A stretch of 64,000 nt of DNA, taken from Comamonadaceae bacterium (GTDB lineage Bacteria > Pseudomonadota > Gammaproteobacteria > Burkholderiales > Burkholderiaceae_C). The translations under genes and the position numbers were made by a program. Position 1 is the first letter of the stretch; each line of letters starts with the position of its first letter. This document shows, in pieces, positions 60,559-64,000 of the stretch. The notes under the pieces were generated by a model. That model saw only the letters and a program-made list of their open reading frames with translations, had not been told where the DNA came from and did no database searches. The stretch is taken from NCBI GenBank assembly GCA_027486755.1, contig JAIXOM010000022.1:1-64000 (forward strand), written 5' to 3'.

Positions 60559-61889
60559 GTTTCGATGCGGCCAGGCCGCCGGCCCAGAGCGTCCCAGCCC
60601 AGCGGGATCAGGCCCAGGCACAGCACGGCCACGCCGACCAGCGCACCCAGGCCTGTATAGACCAGGCTGGACCACAGCATCCAGCCCGTCACCGCGATAA
60701 ATCCCAGGGGCAGCCACGGGTAGAGCGGCACCTTGAAGGGGCGGTGCAGGCCCGGGTGGCGGCGCCGCAGCACGATCAAGGCCACCCCGACCAACAAAAT
60801 GAAAGCCCAAAACACCGGCGCGGTGAATTCGACCACCGTTTCAAAGCCCTGACGGGTGACCGTGGCCAGTCCCACCACCGCCAGCGCTACAGCCGCCTGC
60901 ACCAACAGGCTGTTGCGCGGGTGGCCTGAGCTGTGCCAGCGGCCCAGCCAGGCGAAGCTGCGAAAGTCCTGCCCCACGGCAAAGGCGCTGCGCGCACCGA
61001 AGATCATCGTGGCGTTGAGTGAATTGAGGCAGGACAGGATCACGATCACGCTAAAGATCATGGCCGAGCCCTTGCCAAAAGCCAGGGTGAATACGTCGGA
61101 TGCCACCGCGTTCGACTGCGCCATGCCTGGCAAGCCCAGCGCGTGCAAATAGGCCAGATTGGCCAGCAGGTAGAGCAGCGTCACGCCGCCCAGGCCCCAC
61201 ACCAGGGCCCGGCTGATACCCCTGCGCTTGTCGCGCATTTCGGCCGACAGGTAAGACACCTCGTTCCAGCCGCCGAAGGTCAGCAACACAAACACCATGG
61301 CCAGCCCATATTCGGTAGGGCGGCTTTGGCGTGCGAGCAGTTCTCCCATGGAATTGATGCCATTGACCGAAAAGCCCGCGTAGACGATGGCGACGATGCC
61401 CAGGACCTCCAGCACCGTCATCGCGTTGTGCACCCTTGTGCTCTCGCGTATGCCCAGCAGGTTCAGGGCACTGACCGCAGTAATGGCAATCAGTGCCCAA
61501 AGATAGCTGGAGTAGGGGCCCAGCGACAAGATGGTCGACATATAGTCGCCCAGGGTGATGGCCAGGATGGCGATGGAGCCGGTGATGATCACCGTGCTGC
61601 GCGCCCAGGCATAGAAGAACGCCAGGTGTTTGCCAAATGCGCGCGAGAGGAAGTGGTACTCGCCGCCGGCATGCGGATGGCTGCTGGACAGTTCGGCATA
61701 GCACAGCGCACCGCCGATGGAGATCAGGCCTCCGAGGATCCAGACGAGCAGGAAATCGGACACCCCGCCGACATGGCCGGCCACGACCGAAGGGGCTTTG
61801 AAAATACCTGCGCCAATGACGGTGCCCAAAATCAGGCAGACGGCGTCAACGGTGGAGAGGGTGGGCCGGGGCCCATCACTAGAATGCAT
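60525..61889 (-). CDS. APC-family amino-acid permease
   Basis: 454 aa with about 12 TMs. The N-terminal signature is VDAVCLILGTVIGAGIFKAPS (GxG(I/V)F motif), and GGALCYAELSSSHPHAGGEYHFLSRAFG matches the APC consensus. It is a likely proton- or exchange-driven amino-acid transporter; substrate unknown. The ATG 61889 is chosen; a TTG at 61919 would overlap the divergent hydrolase start. The C-terminus overlaps the glucosaminidase gene on the other strand. Confidence 0.88.
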   Translation of the reverse strand: MHSSDGPRPTLSTVDAVCLILGTVIGAGIFKAPSVVAGHVGGVSDFLLVWILGGLISIGGALCYAELSSSHPHAGGEYHFLSRAFGKHLAFFYAWARSTVIITGSIAILAITLGDYMSTILSLGPYSSYLWALIAITAVSALNLLGIRESTRVHNAMTVLEVLGIVAIVYAGFSVNGINSMGELLARQSRPTEYGLAMVFVLLTFGGWNEVSYLSAEMRDKRRGISRALVWGLGGVTLLYLLANLAYLHALGLPGMAQSNAVASDVFTLAFGKGSAMIFSVIVILSCLNSLNATMIFGARSAFAVGQDFRSFAWLGRWHSSGHPRNSLLVQAAVALAVVGLATVTRQGFETVVEFTAPVFWAFILLVGVALIVLRRRHPGLHRPFKVPLYPWLPLGFIAVTGWMLWSSLVYTGLGALVGVAVLCLGLIPLGWDALGRRPGRIETQGINGRSSDA

Positions 61890-61909
61890 GAAATCCTGTT
61901 CGGTGGGCG

Positions 61910-62758
61910 ATGATCGCAATTCTTGTATTTCTTGTGATGACTTTGGCGCCCCCCTGTTTGGCGAGCACGCTCGAAACCGAACATTTTTTCAAGACATCCG
62001 ATCGCGCGACTTTGCATTATAAAAATGTAGGTCAAGGCCAGCGTACCCTGGTCTTTATTCCTGGCTGGCTGATGCCGGCCGAAGTCTTCAAGCACCAGTG
62101 GCACGATCTGGCCGAGGACCACCGGGTGGTCGTGCTGGACCCCCGTGGCCAGGGGCGGTCTCAGGTTCAGGTCAAGGACCTGTCTGCGGCCCGCCGTGCG
62201 CGCGACATTCATGAACTGGTGCAACACCTCAAGCTCAGCAACTATGTGCTCATAGGCTGGTCTCTGGGCGTCATGGAGATGCTCGAAACCTTGACCCGCC
62301 ACCCCATGCCCGGCCTACAGGGCCTGGTGCTGATTGACAACTCGATAGGCATGGGGCCGGCACCTGTTGCCTCGGGCGCGCGCCGACAACGGCCCATGGG
62401 GCGCGAGCCCTTTGACCGGTATGTGAAGGAGTTCTCACGCGCCATCTTCAAGCGCGTGCCTGAGGACGGCTTATTGCAAGCGGTCGAGCAGTCGGCCCGG
62501 CTGCTGCCACCGCCCGTGGCCTGGCGCCTGCTCGACAAGCCCCATGTGCGCGACTATTACCGGCAGGCGGTGCTGGCCAGTGAGGTGCCGCTTTGGTATG
62601 CCATCACGCCCCGCTATCAGGCCCAGGCAGAAGAACTTCTGCAGACGCGCGCCGCCGCAACGGTGACGGTCTTCAACGATGCGGGCCACGCCTTGTTTGT
62701 CGACAGTGCGCCGGCCTTCAATGCCGGCTTGCGTCAGTTTTTGAGCCGCCTGCCTTAG
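61910..62758 (+). CDS. Secreted alpha/beta hydrolase
   Basis: 282 aa. An N-terminal signal peptide (MIAILVFLVMTLAPPCLA) precedes the alpha/beta fold: oxyanion region LVFIPGWLMPAEVFKHQW, VVVLDPRGQGRSQV, nucleophile elbow IGWSLGVMEML (G-W-S-L-G) and catalytic His in FNDAGHALFVD. Likely an esterase or lipase-type enzyme acting in the periplasm. It diverges from the permease by 20 bases. Confidence 0.85.
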   Translation: MIAILVFLVMTLAPPCLASTLETEHFFKTSDRATLHYKNVGQGQRTLVFIPGWLMPAEVFKHQWHDLAEDHRVVVLDPRGQGRSQVQVKDLSAARRARDIHELVQHLKLSNYVLIGWSLGVMEMLETLTRHPMPGLQGLVLIDNSIGMGPAPVASGARRQRPMGREPFDRYVKEFSRAIFKRVPEDGLLQAVEQSARLLPPPVAWRLLDKPHVRDYYRQAVLASEVPLWYAITPRYQAQAEELLQTRAAATVTVFNDAGHALFVDSAPAFNAGLRQFLSRLP

Positions 62759-62777
62759 CGGGCCCCAGGGCTCAAGC

Positions 62778-64000
62778 TCACAGCCCCAGCCATTTGGCAT
62801 AGACCTTGGCCATTTCCTGGTAGCCCAGCGGTGTGAGGTGGATCAGATCGCGCGCCATCCAGGGCGGTTGTTTCTTCATCAAATCATAGGCGCCGCCGGC
62901 CTTGCGCATCTCCAGCGAGAAGTCCCAGGTCATGCACTGGTGGCGCTGGCCGACCTCGCGCTGTATGCGGGCCGCTTCCATATGCCTTTGCGGGAAGGTT
63001 TTGAGGTCGTAGCGGGTCTGCACCACCTTGCGGGTGCGCCCATTGCGGTCGCGGACCACGCTGCGAACCTTGCTGCTGGTGACCCGATCGCCGGGGGTGA
63101 TCAGGACGCACAGGGCCTGCGGCATGACCTGACGCATCGCCTCCACCGTGGTTTCGAAGCGGCGTCGGTAGTCCTGCGGGTCCCAGTTCGTGCCGGTCAC
63201 ATCGTTGGTGCCGTAGGCCAGCATCACCAACTCGTAAGGTCTTTGGGCCGTGGCCTGCTGCATCAACTCGGACTGAACCGTGGTCCAGAAGGCGCCCGAG
63301 GCACCGGCGATGCCGAAGTTGTCGAGAACCACGCCCTGCTCGGCCTCGGCGTAGACGCCCAAAAGGCCCACCGGCTCGCGCCCCTGTGCCACCAGCTTGA
63401 TGCGGCTGAGCGCGGCCATGCCCTTGATCTGTACCGAGCCGAGCGCCAGCGGGCCCTTGGTATCGATTTGCCCCACGGGAACGTCGTCGACCACCAGCGT
63501 TAGCATGCCGCCCTCTGCTTGACGCAGGAAGTGCAGGGTGATGGTGCGCACCGCCGCCGCACTGGGACTGCCCGGATCGATTTCAATGAAGGCGCCGGCC
63601 TCACGGCTGTTGATCATGAACAGGCCCAGACCGGCACTGAGCGCTGCCGCGCCCAGGGCGCGGGGCGCCAACTCATGCTGCCAGCGGCCCTGCCGGCACA
63701 TCGCATTGACCGGCAAACGGATGCCGGGCAGACCGTAGAGCAGGTTGACATGGCCAGGCCCGCCCGCGCCATAGCGGCCTTGCCACTGGCGCCGCAACTC
63801 GCCAACAAAATATTCTGCCGCCATGTGGCTTCCGCCCCAGATACCGATGCGCGCCACCCGGCTGCCGCCCACATCGCGGATGCGCTGGTGCATGACCTTG
63901 AGCCACTCTTCGTGCGGCAGGGCCTTGCGCAGGTCGTCCAGCGTAGGCGCTGGCAGCGCCTCTTTGCGCAACTCCTGCTCCTGCTGCTGGGTCAGTGGCA
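62778..64000 (-). CDS. SGNH/GDSL-like hydrolase (partial at 5' end)
   Basis: At least 407 codons; the frame is open to the window edge and the TTG at 63971 is not a secure start. The SGNH block I is IGIWGGSHMAAEYF (Ser), block III is LVMLAYGTNDVTG (Asn) and the catalytic Asp-His pair is RDLIHLTPLGYQ near the C-terminus. A beta-rich insert of about 150 residues separates blocks I and III. Such proteins can act as O-acetyl esterases or transferases on cell-surface glycans. The start and any signal peptide lie outside. Confidence 0.75.
   Translation of the reverse strand, partial: PLTQQQEQELRKEALPAPTLDDLRKALPHEEWLKVMHQRIRDVGGSRVARIGIWGGSHMAAEYFVGELRRQWQGRYGAGGPGHVNLLYGLPGIRLPVNAMCRQGRWQHELAPRALGAAALSAGLGLFMINSREAGAFIEIDPGSPSAAAVRTITLHFLRQAEGGMLTLVVDDVPVGQIDTKGPLALGSVQIKGMAALSRIKLVAQGREPVGLLGVYAEAEQGVVLDNFGIAGASGAFWTTVQSELMQQATAQRPYELVMLAYGTNDVTGTNWDPQDYRRRFETTVEAMRQVMPQALCVLITPGDRVTSSKVRSVVRDRNGRTRKVVQTRYDLKTFPQRHMEAARIQREVGQRHQCMTWDFSLEMRKAGGAYDLMKKQPPWMARDLIHLTPLGYQEMAKVYAKWLGL

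Overview
The window is dense, GC-rich bacterial chromosome with short gaps and many 1-4 base overlaps between genes. The content points to a betaproteobacterium of the order Burkholderiales: tctBAC plus Bug-type receptors, lolC-lolD beside recJ, ribF-ileS-lspA, a TrpS with a C-terminal extension, RsmB-Nop2 and KGG-type genes. The family cannot be fixed from sequence alone. I saw no tRNA, rRNA, CRISPR array, transposase or prophage.

Layout. 1-3.4 kb: polysaccharide export (SLBB outer-membrane protein, Wzz-type co-polymerase). 3.4-9.4 kb, leftward: pyroglutamyl peptidase, an orphan LuxR-type response regulator, trpS, an M50 protease, a YrdC/YciO protein, an EamA exporter and a PHP phosphatase. 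9.4-14.2 kb: recJ and a COG4255-like gene leftward, facing lolC-lolD rightward. 14.2-18.2 kb, leftward: S1C protease, then MoxR-DUF58-VWA. 18.3-19.9 kb: TatD and a spermidine-synthase-like protein. 20-27.7 kb: accessory transport and catabolic run (tctB, tctA, a Bug receptor, a gamma-glutamyltransferase, an EamA exporter, an atypical SDR and a second, Tat-type Bug receptor). 27.8-35.2 kb: EamA, a quinone reductase, REP doublets, lspA-ileS-ribF and an HNH protein. 35.2-40.7 kb: catabolic island of two acyl-CoA dehydrogenases, a Rieske ferredoxin, Rieske oxygenase beta and alpha subunits (salicylate 5-hydroxylase-like) and a divergent LysR regulator. 40.7-46.3 kb: purN, prfC, a repeat-rich spacer, DUF1653, an RsmB-type methyltransferase and a fatty-acid desaturase. 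46.3-50.5 kb: lone ureD, an Lrp regulator and a divergent AceE/MdeB-like E1. 50.7-55.1 kb: KGG protein, acidic Ser/Asp-rich protein, a nuclease-helicase fusion and an AI-2E family permease. 55.1-59.2 kb: slyD, rpmG, rpmB with a structured leader, then rph-rdgB-hemW. 59.4 kb to the end: LysM-glucosaminidase, an amino-acid permease, an alpha/beta hydrolase and a partial SGNH hydrolase.

Most genes are housekeeping. The best leads are: (i) a PD-(D/E)XK nuclease fused to an XPD/DinG-type Fe-S helicase, convergent with an acidic protein; (ii) the Rieske/acyl-CoA dehydrogenase island, which has no reductase gene; (iii) an Lrp-E1 pair arranged like Pseudomonas mdeR-mdeB; (iv) ureD stranded beside a REP pair flanked by direct repeats; (v) two related long-stem hairpin elements in opposite orientation at 43.1-43.3 kb; (vi) an SDR that lacks the catalytic Tyr and Lys. 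Three tandem repeats with unrelated sequence all have a 15-bp period.
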